A stretch of 64,000 nt of DNA, from the NCBI RefSeq assembly GCF_019931275.1, contig NZ_JAIOTY010000002.1, forward strand, positions 950,131 through 1,014,130, written 5' to 3'. The stretch is from Nitratidesulfovibrio sp. SRB-5 (GTDB lineage Bacteria > Desulfobacterota > Desulfovibrionia > Desulfovibrionales > Desulfovibrionaceae). A program made the position numbers and the translations under genes. The notes under the pieces are model-generated. The model worked only from the letters and a program-made list of their open reading frames with translations, was not told where the DNA came from and ran no database searches. Below are positions 35,934 through 46,462 of the stretch, piece by piece (position 1 is the first letter of the stretch; every line of letters starts with the position of its first letter).

Positions 35934-38900
35934 ATGCAGGATGCAAACGACGCGGGCAGCCGTGAATGTCCGGAAGACGCGGAGTCTTCGGAACTGCTCT
36001 GCCGCAAGAATCGGCAGGCCGATCCGGTCGATCCGGACGTGCCAGCCAGCCCGGACGTGCCAGCCATCCCGGACGTGCCAGCCATCCCGGACGGGCAATC
36101 AGCCGGTCCGGCGGAACAGTTGCGGCGCGAGGCCGAACTGTTTCGCGGCGTATTCCGCAACATGAACGCGGGCGTGATGGTGTTGCGCCCCGTGCGCGCC
36201 CATGGGGACGACTGCGCCGACTTCACCCTGCTGGACATCAACCCGGCGGGCGAACGGCTGAGCCGTCTGACCCGCGCGGAATCTACCGGCAGCCTGTTGT
36301 CCGGCCTGCTGCCCGTCCCGGTGGCCGCCACCCTGCGCCAGGCACTGGCCCGTGCGTGGCGCAGCGGCATTGCCGAGCATCTTCCCTCCTTTCTCTACAG
36401 CGACAAGATACGCGGCTGCTGGCGCCACTACTTCATCAGCCGCGCCGATTCGGGCGACCTGCTGCTGATCTACGAGGACGTCACCGAACGCTACATGGCC
36501 CTGGCCAACCTGGCGGCCGGAGAGGAAAAGTACCGCGCCCTGGTGGAAAACACCCCGGACATCGTCATGCGCTTTGGCGGCGATCTGCGCCTTAGCTACG
36601 TCAACGCCGCCGTCGTTCCCTATCTGGGACCGCCGGAAGCGCTGATGGGGCGCGGGCTGGGGGAACTGGGCCTTGCACCGCAGGTGGCGGATTTCTGGGC
36701 GCGCCAGTTGCGCGGGGTGCTGGAATCGGGCCGTCCGGTGCAGACCGACTACGTGTTTCACGGTACTGCCGGGCGGGTGCTGTTCGACTGGCGGCTGGTG
36801 CCCGAGCTCGGTGTGGACGGGGGCGTATCCTCCGTGCTCAGCCTGCTGCGCGACGTGACCCGCCAGCGCTCCACGGAGCATGACTTCCGCACCCTGTTCC
36901 GCAAGCTGATCACCAGTTTCGCCGTGCACGAGGTGCTGCTGGACGCCGGGGGGCGGCCCGTGGATTTCCGGTTTCTGACGGTGAATCCGGCCTTCGAGGC
37001 CATGGCTGGCCGCCGGGCGGAAGACGTGCTGGGACGCACGGCCAGCGAGGTGTTCGGCCCGCAGGACTCGGCATGGATCGCCGTGCTGGGCCGGGTGGCC
37101 CTGACCGGTGAGCCGCTGCACACGGAACGCTATTCCCGCAACATGGGAAAATGGCTGGAGATGACCGTGTACCGGGTGCGCGAACGCCAGTTCGCCATCA
37201 TTGCCGCGGACATCACCGAACGCCGCAACGCCCGGCGCGAGCGCAGGCTGAGCGCGGCGCGGCTGTCGGCCCTGCATCGCTTGTCGCGCATGGACGCGGC
37301 GCCAGAACGGTCGATCATGCGCTTTGCGCTGGAACAGGCAGTGCGCCTGACCGGCAGCGAATTGGGGTATCTTGCCCTGGTGGACGGCGGGCGCGTGCCT
37401 TCGGACGGCGTGCTGTGGTCGCATCTGGTGATGGAGCCGGGGAGGCTGGCAACGCCTTCGGGCGCCCTGCCTGAGGTCGGGAGAGACGGCGGGACAGCCG
37501 GCGGGGCAGCCGGTGAGGCAGGCGGCAGGGCAACCGTGGCGGGGCCGTGGTCTGAAGTTGTGCGCTCCGGCCAGCCGGAAATCCGCAACGGAGCCTCTGC
37601 CGGGGGGGCTGGCGCGTCTGGCCTGTCTGGCCTGCCGGGCGAGTCGGGCGCGGAACCGGCCCACCGCGTGGGCGGCATGTCGCTGTGGCGTCACCTGGCC
37701 GTGCCCGTGCTGGAAGAGGGGCGGCTGGTGGCCGTGGCGGGCGTGGCCAACAAGGACCTGCCCTACGAGCGGGCCGACCGCCGCCAGCTTGAGCTGTTCA
37801 TGCACGGCATGTGGGAACACATCGCGCGGCGGCGGGCCATGGTCTCGTTGCGGCGCGCCAAGGACGCCGCCGAGGCGGCCAACCGCTCCAAGGACGAATT
37901 TCTGGCCAACATGAGCCACGAACTGCGCACCCCGCTCAACGGAGTGCTGGGCATGCTGCAACTGCTGGACGGTCCGGACCTGAGCGACGAGCGGCGCGGC
38001 TACCTGCGCACGGCGGTGGAATCCGGCCATGCCCTGCTGCGCATCATCGACGACCTGCTGGATATTTCCGCGCTGGGGGCGGGCGGATCGGGCCTGCGCG
38101 ACGAGCCGTTCGACCCGGCGGCGGTACTGCGCCAGGTGGCCGAAATGGTGGATCCGGCAGCGCGGCGGCGCGGGCTGGCGCTGGGGCTCATCGCCGATGC
38201 GCTGCCCCGGCGGGTGCGCGGCGATGCGGCGCGGCTGCGCCAGGTGCTGTACAATCTGGTAGCCAACGGGGTGAAGTTCACGCATCAGGGCGGCGTGGAC
38301 ATCCTGGCCTGCCCCGTGGGCGGCGACAGGCTGCTGTTCACCGTGCGCGACACGGGCATCGGCATTCCGGAAGAAAAGTTGCCCGTGGTCTGCGAACCCT
38401 TCGCGCAGGTGGATGGTTCATCCACCCGGCGCTACCAGGGGGCCGGGCTGGGCCTTGGCATCGTGCGCCGCCAGGTGGCGCGCATGGGCGGCACCATGAC
38501 CATGGAGAGCGAGGAAGGCGTGGGCACCTCCGTCCATGTCTGCCTGCCGTTGCCAAAGGTGGACGCCGCCAACGGAACGAGCGGGGTGAACGGGGTGAAC
38601 GGGGTGAAGGGGGCGGGCAGGGCAAACGGCGTGAACGGCAGGGCGCATGACGGAGCCCATCGCGCCGGTTTGGCATCCCCCGCATCTCCCGCATCTCCCG
38701 CATCTGGGGAATCCTGCGCGGAGTGCCGCGCGGCCACGGAGGCGGTGGCCCGGGAATTGCGGGCGTTGCGGGTGCTGGTGGCGGAAGACGACCTTATCAA
38801 CCGGCTTACGGTGCAACGCATGCTGGAACGCGAAGGCCACCGGGCGGTGTGCGTGGAAAACGGGGCCGATGCTGTGCGCGCGGCGGGCGAGGCGGACTAT

Positions 38901-39134
38901 GACATCATCCTCATGGACATCCAGATGCCCGGCATGGACGGCACCGAGGCCGCCCGGCGCATCAACGACCTTGCGCGCAGCACGGGCCGGACCCGCCCGC
39001 CCATCGTGGCCCTGACCGCCCATGCCCTGCGCGGCGACCGCGAACGGTTCCTGGAGTCGGGCATGGACGACTACATCGCCAAGCCCCTGGAGCGCGACGT
39101 GCTGCGCCGGGTATTGCAACGCTTGTCGAACTGA
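35934..39134 (+). CDS. Hybrid sensor histidine kinase (three PAS, GAF, HisKA, HATPase, receiver)
   Basis: About 1066 residues from an ATG at 35934 (AAGGGG upstream; a GTG one codon earlier is equally possible). No clear membrane helix, so probably cytosolic. Three PAS-like domains (about 60-190, 195-320, 325-440), a GAF-like domain (about 455-625), then HisKA with His662 in [15 protein letters not shown]. The ATPase domain has N-box [17 protein letters not shown] and GAGLGLGI, and a C-terminal receiver follows with Asp995 in [11 protein letters not shown]. Low-complexity repeats are inserted in three places: [13 protein letters not shown] near the start, a Gly-rich patch in the GAF region, and [10 protein letters not shown] plus ASPASPAS before the receiver. 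Signal and output partner unknown. Confidence 0.92.
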   Translation: MQDANDAGSRECPEDAESSELLCRKNRQADPVDPDVPASPDVPAIPDVPAIPDGQSAGPAEQLRREAELFRGVFRNMNAGVMVLRPVRAHGDDCADFTLLDINPAGERLSRLTRAESTGSLLSGLLPVPVAATLRQALARAWRSGIAEHLPSFLYSDKIRGCWRHYFISRADSGDLLLIYEDVTERYMALANLAAGEEKYRALVENTPDIVMRFGGDLRLSYVNAAVVPYLGPPEALMGRGLGELGLAPQVADFWARQLRGVLESGRPVQTDYVFHGTAGRVLFDWRLVPELGVDGGVSSVLSLLRDVTRQRSTEHDFRTLFRKLITSFAVHEVLLDAGGRPVDFRFLTVNPAFEAMAGRRAEDVLGRTASEVFGPQDSAWIAVLGRVALTGEPLHTERYSRNMGKWLEMTVYRVRERQFAIIAADITERRNARRERRLSAARLSALHRLSRMDAAPERSIMRFALEQAVRLTGSELGYLALVDGGRVPSDGVLWSHLVMEPGRLATPSGALPEVGRDGGTAGGAAGEAGGRATVAGPWSEVVRSGQPEIRNGASAGGAGASGLSGLPGESGAEPAHRVGGMSLWRHLAVPVLEEGRLVAVAGVANKDLPYERADRRQLELFMHGMWEHIARRRAMVSLRRAKDAAEAANRSKDEFLANMSHELRTPLNGVLGMLQLLDGPDLSDERRGYLRTAVESGHALLRIIDDLLDISALGAGGSGLRDEPFDPAAVLRQVAEMVDPAARRRGLALGLIADALPRRVRGDAARLRQVLYNLVANGVKFTHQGGVDILACPVGGDRLLFTVRDTGIGIPEEKLPVVCEPFAQVDGSSTRRYQGAGLGLGIVRRQVARMGGTMTMESEEGVGTSVHVCLPLPKVDAANGTSGVNGVNGVKGAGRANGVNGRAHDGAHRAGLASPASPASPASGESCAECRAATEAVARELRALRVLVAEDDLINRLTVQRMLEREGHRAVCVENGADAVRAAGEADYDIILMDIQMPGMDGTEAARRINDLARSTGRTRPPIVALTAHALRGDRERFLESGMDDYIAKPLERDVLRRVLQRLSN

Positions 39135-39394
39135 CGGGGGCACTGCCGACGACAATCCCCTTTGGGCCGCGCGGGTTTGGCACCCCTCGCCGTCCGCCGC
39201 TGGTCCCTTCCGTTTTTTCGCGTTGTTCCCGCCCGCCGTACGCGGTTGCGCCAAGCCGCGCTTTCGCGTACTCCGGGGCCACGCCGGGCGCACACCGCGC
39301 CCCGGTCTTCCCGTCCGCCCCGCCGCCCTCCGCCGTCTGGCCGCCTTTCCGGCGCCACGGCCCGTCGCGCGGGGCGCAACCGCAGGAGATTTCT

Positions 39395-40276
39395 ATGCTC
39401 AGAAGCATGACCGGTTTCGGACGCAGCTTCCTTGAAGACGCCGACTGGACGCAGACCTGGGAAGTGCGCAGCGTGAATGGCCGTCACCTCGACATGAAGT
39501 GGCGGCTTCCCGTTTTCGTGCGCAATCTTGAGCCGCGCTTTGAAAAGGTGGTGCGCAAGTTCGCCACGCGGGGCCGGGTGGACATCACCCTGGGGCTGCA
39601 ACTGCGCCGGGGCGACCTGGGCGTGGTGGGCTTCAACCAGACCCAGGCCTCGGCCATGCTGGATACCCTGGCCACCTTCGCCGCCGCGCGCGGCGATGCC
39701 TACAGCCCGGACTACAACCGCATGCTCGGCCTGTCCTTCCTGTGGGAGGACGCAGGCGCGGAGCCGGACGAGGAACTGCTGGCCGGGCTGGAAGCGGGCC
39801 TTGCCGCCGCGCTTGAAGACTGGAACGAATCGCGCGCCCGCGAGGCCAAGGCGCTGGCCATGGACATGACCTCGCGCATCATCCGCATGGACGAGTGGGT
39901 GGCCCGCATCGAGGAGCGCGCCCCGGACATCAAGGAAGAACGCTTCCAGAGTGTGCGCGACCGTTTGTCCGAACTGCTGGAGCGCGCCGGGAGCGAACTG
40001 GACGAAGGGCGCTTCCTGCAGGAAATCACCCTGCTGGCCGACAAGCTGGACGTGAGCGAGGAACTGACCCGCCTGCGCGCCCACCTGGACCGGCTGCGCG
40101 AACTCATGGACCAGGGCGGCGACGCGGGCAAGCGCCTGGACTTCACGCTTCAGGAATGCTTCCGCGAGATCAATACCTGCGGCAACAAGATTCAGGACGC
40201 GCAGATTTCTCGCCTGGTGGTGGACTTCAAGAGCGAACTGGAAAAGTACCGCGAGCAGGTGCAGAACATCGAATAG
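39395..40276 (+). CDS. yicC: YicC/YloC-family endoribonuclease
   Basis: 293 residues, ATG at 39395 with AGGAG 7 bp upstream. The YicC N-terminal pattern ([11 protein letters not shown] and [18 protein letters not shown]) and the C-terminal DUF1732 block ([17 protein letters not shown] through [20 protein letters not shown]) are both clear and full length. E. coli YicC is reported to act on RNA. It heads the run yicC-remA-gmk-pyrF, an order common in this group. Confidence 0.95.
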   Translation: MLRSMTGFGRSFLEDADWTQTWEVRSVNGRHLDMKWRLPVFVRNLEPRFEKVVRKFATRGRVDITLGLQLRRGDLGVVGFNQTQASAMLDTLATFAAARGDAYSPDYNRMLGLSFLWEDAGAEPDEELLAGLEAGLAAALEDWNESRAREAKALAMDMTSRIIRMDEWVARIEERAPDIKEERFQSVRDRLSELLERAGSELDEGRFLQEITLLADKLDVSEELTRLRAHLDRLRELMDQGGDAGKRLDFTLQECFREINTCGNKIQDAQISRLVVDFKSELEKYREQVQNIE

Positions 40277-40440
40277 CCAGCTCGTGCCCGCCCGCTCCCG
40301 CCTGTGCCTGTCCGCATGGGGCCGCATGGGGTCGCGTCTGGCCAGCTCTGGCCGGTTCCGGCTCATCGGACCGCATCGGGCAGTTCGCACCGCCGGGACG
40401 CCGCGCCGGGCATGATGGCCACGGGGCACGCCGGAACGCC

Positions 40441-40707
40441 ATGCAGCAGAAATCGTCATCGCAAAAACTCATCAACGTGGGCTTCGGCAACTTTGTCGTG
40501 GCCTCGCGCGTGGTGGCCATCGTCAACCCGTCGTCGTCGCCCATGCGCCGTCTGCGCGAGGACGCGCGGCAGGAGGGGCGGCTGGTGGACGCCACCCAGG
40601 GCCGCAAGACCCGCTCCATCATCATCACCGATTCGAACCACGTCATCCTTTCGGCCATTCAGGCCGAAACCGTGGGCCAACGCTACACGCAGGAGGACGC
40701 CGACTGA
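40441..40707 (+). CDS. remA: RemA/DUF370-family DNA-binding regulator
   Basis: 88 residues, ATG at 40441. The RemA core is plain: [41 protein letters not shown] and [20 protein letters not shown]. In Bacillus subtilis RemA activates biofilm matrix and osmoprotection genes by forming DNA-wrapping rings; in delta-proteobacteria the role is not established to my knowledge. The stop overlaps the gmk start (TGATG), so the two are co-translated. Possible link to the biofilm module at the left of the window, but distance makes this only a suggestion. Confidence 0.9.
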   Translation: MQQKSSSQKLINVGFGNFVVASRVVAIVNPSSSPMRRLREDARQEGRLVDATQGRKTRSIIITDSNHVILSAIQAETVGQRYTQEDAD

Positions 40708-41336
40708 TGGCCCGCCAACGATCCGGCATCGTGCTCGTGCTGTGCGCCCCCTCGGGCACCGGCAAGACCACCCTGACCAAACGCCTGCTCGCGGAATTTT
40801 CCCGCTTTGCCTATTCCATTTCCTACACCACCCGCCAGCCGCGCACGGGCGAGGTGAACGGCCGCGACTACCACTTCGTCACGGTGGCCGAATTCACCCG
40901 CCTGCGTGACGAAGGCTTTTTCGCCGAATGGGCGGAGGTGCACGGCAACTTCTACGGCACCCCGCTGCAAGCCACCCTGGACATGCTGCGCGACGGGCGC
41001 GACGTGATCTTCGACATCGACGTGCAGGGCGCAAGCCAGTTGCGCGGCAGCCTGCGCCAGGGGTGTTACGTGTTCATCCTGCCACCCTCGCGGGCGGAAC
41101 TGGAGCGCCGCCTGCGCGCGCGCGGCACCGATGACGAACCCACCATCCAGCGCCGCCTGGCCAATGCCGCCAAGGAACTGGACCAGGCCCACTGGTTCAA
41201 CGCCTGGATCGTCAACGAAGACCTGGAAACCGCCTATGACGAACTGCGGGCCGCGTACATCGCGGCCACGCTGTCGCCCTCGTGCAGCCCTGACCTCGTG
41301 GGGGGGCTGATGGACGGGTGGCGGGAAGGACGGTGA
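40707..41336 (+). CDS. gmk: Guanylate kinase
   Basis: 209 residues; ATG overlaps the preceding stop, with AGGAGGA 10 bp upstream. P-loop [13 protein letters not shown]-binding region [35 protein letters not shown], and [11 protein letters not shown] are all intact. Converts GMP + ATP to GDP + ADP in purine nucleotide synthesis. The C-terminus is slightly extended ([18 protein letters not shown]). Coupled upstream to remA and followed 5 bp later by pyrF. Confidence 0.97.
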   Translation: MARQRSGIVLVLCAPSGTGKTTLTKRLLAEFSRFAYSISYTTRQPRTGEVNGRDYHFVTVAEFTRLRDEGFFAEWAEVHGNFYGTPLQATLDMLRDGRDVIFDIDVQGASQLRGSLRQGCYVFILPPSRAELERRLRARGTDDEPTIQRRLANAAKELDQAHWFNAWIVNEDLETAYDELRAAYIAATLSPSCSPDLVGGLMDGWREGR

Positions 41337-41341
41337 GTCGC

Positions 41342-42094
41342 ATGGCCGAACTTGTCATCGCGCTGGACTACCCGACCATGGACGCGGCCCTGGCCACGGC
41401 CCGCGCGCTGCGCGGCGCGGCCAATGAGGCGGACGGCGCAGGGGGCCGCCTGTGGATGAAGGTGGGGCTGGAGCTGTTCACCGCCAGCGGGCCCGAGGTG
41501 GTGGCCCGACTGAAGGACATGGGCTTTCCCGTGTTCCTGGACCTGAAGTTTCACGACATTCCCAACACGGTGCGCGGGGCGGTGCGTTCCGCCGTGGCCA
41601 CCGGGGCGGACATGTGCAACATCCACCTGCCCGGCGGCGAGCGCATGTGCCGCGCGGCGGTGGAGGGCCTGGCCGAGGGCGCGGCGGCGCGCGGACACGG
41701 GGCGGCCCCGATCCTGCTGGGGGTCACCGTGCTGACCAGCGTGGCCCCGGGCGAGTTGCCCGGCGGGGCCGATCCTTCCGCAGAGGCGGCCCGCCTGGCC
41801 GTATGCGGCCGGGAGTGGGGCCTGGGCGGCGTGGTCTGTTCGGGGTACGAAGCTGCGGGCATCAAGCAGCGTTGCGGGCGCGATTTCATCTGCCTGACGC
41901 CGGGCATCCGGCCTGCCGCCCCACAGGGGAACGGTTCCGGCGGTGACGACCAGCGCCGGGTGATGACCCCGGCGGAGGCCGTGCGGGCCGGTTCCGACTA
42001 TCTGGTTGTGGGCCGCCCGGTGACCGGCGTGGCAGGACCAGACGGCCCGGCGGAAGCGGCGCGGCGCATCCTGGCGGAGATGCGCGGGGCCTGA
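41342..42094 (+). CDS. pyrF: Orotidine 5'-phosphate decarboxylase
   Basis: 250 residues; ATG at 41342 chosen because [17 protein letters not shown] is the family N-terminus. The catalytic signature [13 protein letters not shown] is intact, as are the later phosphate-binding TPGIRP and [11 protein letters not shown]. Decarboxylates OMP to UMP, the last step of pyrimidine synthesis. A Gly/Asn-rich insert ([14 protein letters not shown]) sits in the phosphate-binding loop region. Operon with gmk. Confidence 0.97.
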   Translation: MAELVIALDYPTMDAALATARALRGAANEADGAGGRLWMKVGLELFTASGPEVVARLKDMGFPVFLDLKFHDIPNTVRGAVRSAVATGADMCNIHLPGGERMCRAAVEGLAEGAAARGHGAAPILLGVTVLTSVAPGELPGGADPSAEAARLAVCGREWGLGGVVCSGYEAAGIKQRCGRDFICLTPGIRPAAPQGNGSGGDDQRRVMTPAEAVRAGSDYLVVGRPVTGVAGPDGPAEAARRILAEMRGA

Positions 42095-42319
42095 TCCCGT
42101 TGGTGCAGAACGGCAAACGCTGCATGACGCGGGCGGGGGCGGCGTTGCAGGGCGACACGCGGTCTCAAGACATGGCGGTTGTTGCCGATATGTGAGAAAA
42201 GGGGGATAATGACGGTTGGTACGGTCGCGCGCGGCGCGACCGGCCTGACGCGCGCGGCGGGCACCTGTTTCGGATGATAGGGCCGATGCCATACATGCGC
42301 CCCCTGCTGGAGGCTTGAG

Positions 42320-43252
42320 ATGACCGACGTGACCCGCGACGACCCGATCCCCACCGCTCCGGCGGCGCATGCCCAGCAAGGCAACCAATTGGGCAGCCAA
42401 ATCGGCAGCCAATTGGGCAGCCAGCGCGGCAGGGAACGCATCAAGGGCGTGTTCTCGACGCAGGACGTGAAGAAGGTGGGCACCGGCACCACCACCCGTA
42501 AGACCATCCAGAAAGGCTTCTGGTACGCCGAAGAGACCGAGAAGGGGGATGTGGAAGTCCAGCCCCTGAACAACAACTATGTTCCCTCGGGTCCCAAGCG
42601 GCGCATCACCATGGACGAGCTGCTGGAAAAGTTCGCGCCGGAGCCGGAATTCTACGTCCAGACCGTCTTTCCGCGCATGCGCGAACTGAACAAGACCGTG
42701 GCCCGCGCCGACCGCCACCGCCAGAAGGGCGAGACCTTCAGCGCCGAATACGAGTACGGCAACGCCCTGCAGGTGGACGACGAGAACGTGCGCGCCAACT
42801 TCGGGCTGGGGTTGACCTATCTTTCGCGCGGCGAGACGGGCAAGGCCGACGACATCTTCGAACGGCTGGTGAAGCTGGAGGCCGCCTTTGACGAGGAGCA
42901 CAAGCACCTCTTCAACGAATTCGGCATCAACCTGCGCAAGAACCAGATGTTCGACCAGGCCGTATCCTACTACACGCGCGCCCTGGAACTGACCCGCAAG
43001 GACGAGAACCTGCACCTGAACATGGCCCGCGCCATGCTGGAGAAGAAGAACTTCACCGGCACGGTGGAGCATGTGCTGAAGGCGCTGGAAATCAATCCTG
43101 CCATCGATGCGGGCATCAAGTTCCTGCAATGGATGCAGGCCAAGAAGTTGGTGCCCGCCGAACAGCAGGACACCGTGCGCGAGGTGCTGGCCCGTATCGC
43201 CGGGGGCGGCAAGGCCACGGCACAGGCCGACAGGGACGGAGGCGGGGCGTGA
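42320..43252 (+). CDS. Tetratricopeptide repeat protein
   Basis: 310 residues, ATG at 42320 with TGGAGG upstream. The N-terminus has a LGSQIGSQLGSQ repeat, then a basic patch (RERIKGVFSTQDVKKVGTGT). At least three TPR-like helical pairs follow, for example ADRHRQKGETFSAEYEYGNA, ANFGLGLTYLSRGETGKADD and GINLRKNQMFDQAVSYYTRA. No signal peptide, so cytosolic. Partner unknown. Its stop overlaps the GTG of the HDOD gene, and this pair may act together; similar TPR proteins follow pyrF in related genomes as far as I recall. Confidence 0.85.
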   Translation: MTDVTRDDPIPTAPAAHAQQGNQLGSQIGSQLGSQRGRERIKGVFSTQDVKKVGTGTTTRKTIQKGFWYAEETEKGDVEVQPLNNNYVPSGPKRRITMDELLEKFAPEPEFYVQTVFPRMRELNKTVARADRHRQKGETFSAEYEYGNALQVDDENVRANFGLGLTYLSRGETGKADDIFERLVKLEAAFDEEHKHLFNEFGINLRKNQMFDQAVSYYTRALELTRKDENLHLNMARAMLEKKNFTGTVEHVLKALEINPAIDAGIKFLQWMQAKKLVPAEQQDTVREVLARIAGGGKATAQADRDGGGA

Positions 43253-44280
43253 GCCCCGCCGGTGGCGCAGGGGGCGGCGTACCCCCCGACCCTGGCCGAA
43301 CCTTAGGGGCCGCAGGGACTGGCGGAACCGCAGGAACTGGCGGGACTGGCGGAACTGGTGGAACTGGCAGGCTGGACGCGGCCCAGGCGCTGCTGGACGA
43401 ACTGTTGCGCCGTCCGCCGGAATTGCCCTACGACCTCGGCCTGCTGCGCGAACTGTTCGATTCCACCCGCGACGATTCCAAGGCCCCCCTGTCCGCAGTG
43501 GCCGGGGTGGTCAACAAGGCGCAGGGGCTTGCCGCGCGCGTGCTGTCCCTTGCCAATTCCGCCTATTACGGCCTGCAATCGGAGGTAACCTCCGTCCAGC
43601 GGGCCGTTGCCGTTCTGGGCATGGCCGAAATCCGCGCGCTGGTGCTGGCGCTGGGCGTTTCGCGCATGATCGACCGTTCGCGCCTGCCCGCCGCGTTCGA
43701 CCTGCGCGAATACTGGGGGCATCAGCTTTCCGTGGCCGCGGGGTGTCGCCTGCTGGCCCGCCGCCTGCCCGGCTGCGACGCGGAAACCTGCTACACCGCC
43801 GGGCTGCTGCACGATCTTGGCAAGCTGCTCATCGCCGCCTATCGTCCGGACGACTGGGCGGCCATCCGTCAGCATGCCGGGGACCGTGCGCTTACGGATT
43901 CCGAGGCCGAGGAACTGCTGCTGGGGCTGGACCACGGGGTGGTGGGCGCGCGTCTGCTGTCGTTCTGGGACCTGCCCATGGCCCTGACGGAACCCATCAA
44001 CTGGCACCACGCACCGCATCTGGCGGGCGAGCATCAACGCGCCGCGCTGGTGGTGTACGTGGCCGATGCCGCGTTGCGCCTGCGCGAGCGGCTGGCGAAG
44101 AGGGATGCGAATGCCCTGCCTGGCAGCCTGACGGATGGCTTGCCCGGCGATGTGCTGATTCCACAGGGGCTGCACGACGCGGCCAGTTCGCTGGGGGTTG
44201 ACGTGACGGCCTTCATGGCGGAAATCGAAACCCTGCTCGAAGGCGAGCGGATAGGACAGTTCGTGTCGCAGCTGGCGTAA
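43249..44280 (+). CDS. HDOD-domain protein
   Basis: 343 residues from a GTG at 43249 (GGAGG upstream) that overlaps the TPR stop by four bases. After a GTGGTAGTGGTGGTGG-type glycine/threonine repeat (about 24-45) comes the HDOD domain: LANSAYYGLQSEVTSVQRAVAVLG and AGLLHDLGKLLIAAY, in which the HD dyad is intact. The domain is found in signalling proteins tied to c-di-GMP, chemotaxis and stress. Usually it is non-catalytic. No second output domain is evident. Co-translated with the TPR protein. Confidence 0.9.
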   Translation: MSPAGGAGGGVPPDPGRTLGAAGTGGTAGTGGTGGTGGTGRLDAAQALLDELLRRPPELPYDLGLLRELFDSTRDDSKAPLSAVAGVVNKAQGLAARVLSLANSAYYGLQSEVTSVQRAVAVLGMAEIRALVLALGVSRMIDRSRLPAAFDLREYWGHQLSVAAGCRLLARRLPGCDAETCYTAGLLHDLGKLLIAAYRPDDWAAIRQHAGDRALTDSEAEELLLGLDHGVVGARLLSFWDLPMALTEPINWHHAPHLAGEHQRAALVVYVADAALRLRERLAKRDANALPGSLTDGLPGDVLIPQGLHDAASSLGVDVTAFMAEIETLLEGERIGQFVSQLA

Positions 44281-44360
44281 CACGACTGCGCACATTGTTT
44301 TCCAGTGGATGCCGGTATGTACCGCAGGGTGGATTTCGAATTTTCCGATGCCCCCACCCC

Positions 44361-44429
44361 ATTTTGAAAAGTTTGGGAGGGATGGGGGGCGGGGGGAAGG
44401 GAACCCTTTCCAAAGGGTTCCCTTCCCCC
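44361..44429. terminator. Long-hairpin family, copy 4 (perfect 18-bp stem)
   Basis: A lead ATTTTGAAAAGTTTGGGAGG and a G-rich run precede GGGGGAAGGGAACCCTTT/AAAGGGTTCCCTTCCCCC with loop CC. It separates the HDOD gene from recJ and probably ends the yicC-HDOD transcript. Confidence 0.8.
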
Positions 44430-44469
44430 GGTTCCTTCTTTCATATTTGATTTTTCACCCGGAGCATGC

Positions 44470-46185
44470 GTGACCCGCAACTGGATATTCCGCCCGGAGC
44501 CGGAGGCGGCAACACCGCCATTCACGGCATGGGCAGAGCGGCTGGAAGTATCGGAACTCATCGTGCGATTGCTGTGGCGGCGCGGGGTGGGGGCCGTGGA
44601 CGACATGGCCCTGTACCTTTCGCCCAACCTGCGGCATCTGGCCCCGCTGGCCGAATGGCCGGGGCTGGAGCAGGCGGCCAGCACCCTGACGGATGGCCTG
44701 CTGGCCGGGCTGCCCTTTGCCGTGTGGGGCGACTATGACGTGGACGGGGTGACCTCCACGGCGCTGGTCAAGGGCGTGCTGGCGCAGCATGGCATGGCGG
44801 CGGCGCATCACATCCCGGACCGGCGCGAGGAAGGCTACGGCCTGAACGTGGCGTGGGTGGAGCGGCTGGCGGAGCAGGGCGTGCGTCTGTTGCTGACCGT
44901 GGACTGCGGCATCTCGGACGTGGAACCGGTGCGCCGGGCGCGCGAACTGGGCATGACGGTGGTGGTGTCCGACCATCACATGCCGCCCGAGGGGCTGCCC
45001 GATGCCAACGCCATCTGCAACCCGCGTCTGGCGGAATGCCCGTGCCCGGCCCTGGCCGGGGTGGGGGTTAGCTTTCTGGTCATGGCGGCGGTGAACGCGG
45101 CCCTGGCCGAGCGCACCGGCAAGAAGGCCGACATGCGCGACTTTCTCGACCTGGTGGCGCTGGGCACGCTGGCCGACGTGGTGAACCTGCACGGGCAGAA
45201 CCGCATCCTGGTCAAGAACGGCCTGCTGAAGATAGCGGAGGCCCGGCGCCCCGGCATGGCCGCGCTGAAGACCGTGAGCGGGTACAATCCCACGGCGGCC
45301 ATCGGCGCGGGGCAGGTGGTGTTCGGCCTTGCGCCTCGCATCAACGCGGCGGGGCGCATGGGCAAGGCGGAATTGGCCCTGCAACTGCTGCTGACCGACG
45401 ACCACGCCGAGGCGGCCCGGCTGGCCCAGGAACTGGACGCGGAAAACGCCCGCCGCCGGGCCGAGGAAGACCGCATCCTCGACGCCGCGAAAAAGCAGGC
45501 CGAAGGGCAGCTGAATCGCATGGGCCTTGTGCTGCACGGCGATGACTGGCACCCCGGGGTCATCGGCATCGTGGCATCGCGCATCGTGGACGAATTCTAC
45601 CGGCCCACGCTGATCCTGAGCAGCGACGGCCAATCCATGAAGGGGTCGGGCCGTTCGGTGGCGGAATTCGACCTGCACGCCGGGCTGACCCGCTGCGCCG
45701 ACCTGTTCACCGCGTTCGGGGGGCACCATCAGGCGGCGGGCATGAGCATGCCTGCCAGCCATGTGGATACCCTGCGCGAACGCTTCGACGCCGTGGTGCG
45801 GGCGGAACTGGGCGACACCCCCCTGACCCCGCGCCTGAAGCTGGATGGCGAGTTGGGCTTTGCACTGGCAGGCGATTTCACCCTGCTGAAGGAACTGGAA
45901 ATGCTCCAGCCGTTCGGCACGGGCAACGCCGAGCCGGTGTTCGCCTCTCCGCCGGTGCTGGTGCGCGACCTGCGCCGCTTCGGCCCCACGCGCGACCACG
46001 TGGAACTGCAACTGACCGACGAGAGTTGCGGCATCACCCTGCGGGCCAAGGCATGGCGCCAGTCCGGCCAGTTTCCGGACAGTCTGCGCGGCACGCGGGT
46101 GCGCCTGGCCTATACCCCGCGCATCGACCGCTACAACGGTGCGGCATCGGTGGATTTGCGCATCAAGGACTGGAAGCGCGAGTAG
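44470..46185 (+). CDS. recJ: Single-stranded-DNA-specific exonuclease RecJ
   Basis: 571 residues from a GTG at 44470 (CCGGAG 5 bp upstream). All DHH phosphoesterase motifs are present: WGDYDVDGVTSTAL, LLLTVDCGIS and VVVSDHHMPPEGLP. The DHHA1 motif FGGHHQAAGMSM and the C-terminal OB-like domain complete the normal RecJ length. 5'-3' exonuclease on single-stranded DNA in recombination and mismatch repair. Stands alone behind a hairpin terminator. Confidence 0.97.
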   Translation: MTRNWIFRPEPEAATPPFTAWAERLEVSELIVRLLWRRGVGAVDDMALYLSPNLRHLAPLAEWPGLEQAASTLTDGLLAGLPFAVWGDYDVDGVTSTALVKGVLAQHGMAAAHHIPDRREEGYGLNVAWVERLAEQGVRLLLTVDCGISDVEPVRRARELGMTVVVSDHHMPPEGLPDANAICNPRLAECPCPALAGVGVSFLVMAAVNAALAERTGKKADMRDFLDLVALGTLADVVNLHGQNRILVKNGLLKIAEARRPGMAALKTVSGYNPTAAIGAGQVVFGLAPRINAAGRMGKAELALQLLLTDDHAEAARLAQELDAENARRRAEEDRILDAAKKQAEGQLNRMGLVLHGDDWHPGVIGIVASRIVDEFYRPTLILSSDGQSMKGSGRSVAEFDLHAGLTRCADLFTAFGGHHQAAGMSMPASHVDTLRERFDAVVRAELGDTPLTPRLKLDGELGFALAGDFTLLKELEMLQPFGTGNAEPVFASPPVLVRDLRRFGPTRDHVELQLTDESCGITLRAKAWRQSGQFPDSLRGTRVRLAYTPRIDRYNGAASVDLRIKDWKRE

Positions 46186-46345
46186 GCCGCCGAATCCTGT
46201 CCTGTCGGGGCATGTGGCTGATTCGGGCATGGGCCGGTCCGGGTACGGGACCGGCCTGGTATGAGGCTGGTCTGGTCAGGGGACTTGTCTGGCATGGGCC
46301 GGGGCTGGGCCCTGTCCCGTGCCCGCAGTCTTGCAGCCGTCGTCC

Positions 46346-46387
46346 CTCGGACGTTGCCCCTCGGACGTTGCCCCTCGGACGTTGCCC
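46346..46387. repeat. 14-bp tandem repeat (three copies)
   Basis: CTCGGACGTTGCCC three times without interruption, between recJ and the DUF2062 gene. Confidence 0.9.
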
Positions 46388-46462
46388 TTGACTCCGCGCA
46401 CGGCTATCCTAGCACCCGAGGTGCGGCGGATTGTGCGCCGCCGCAGTTTGCCGGAGCCACGC

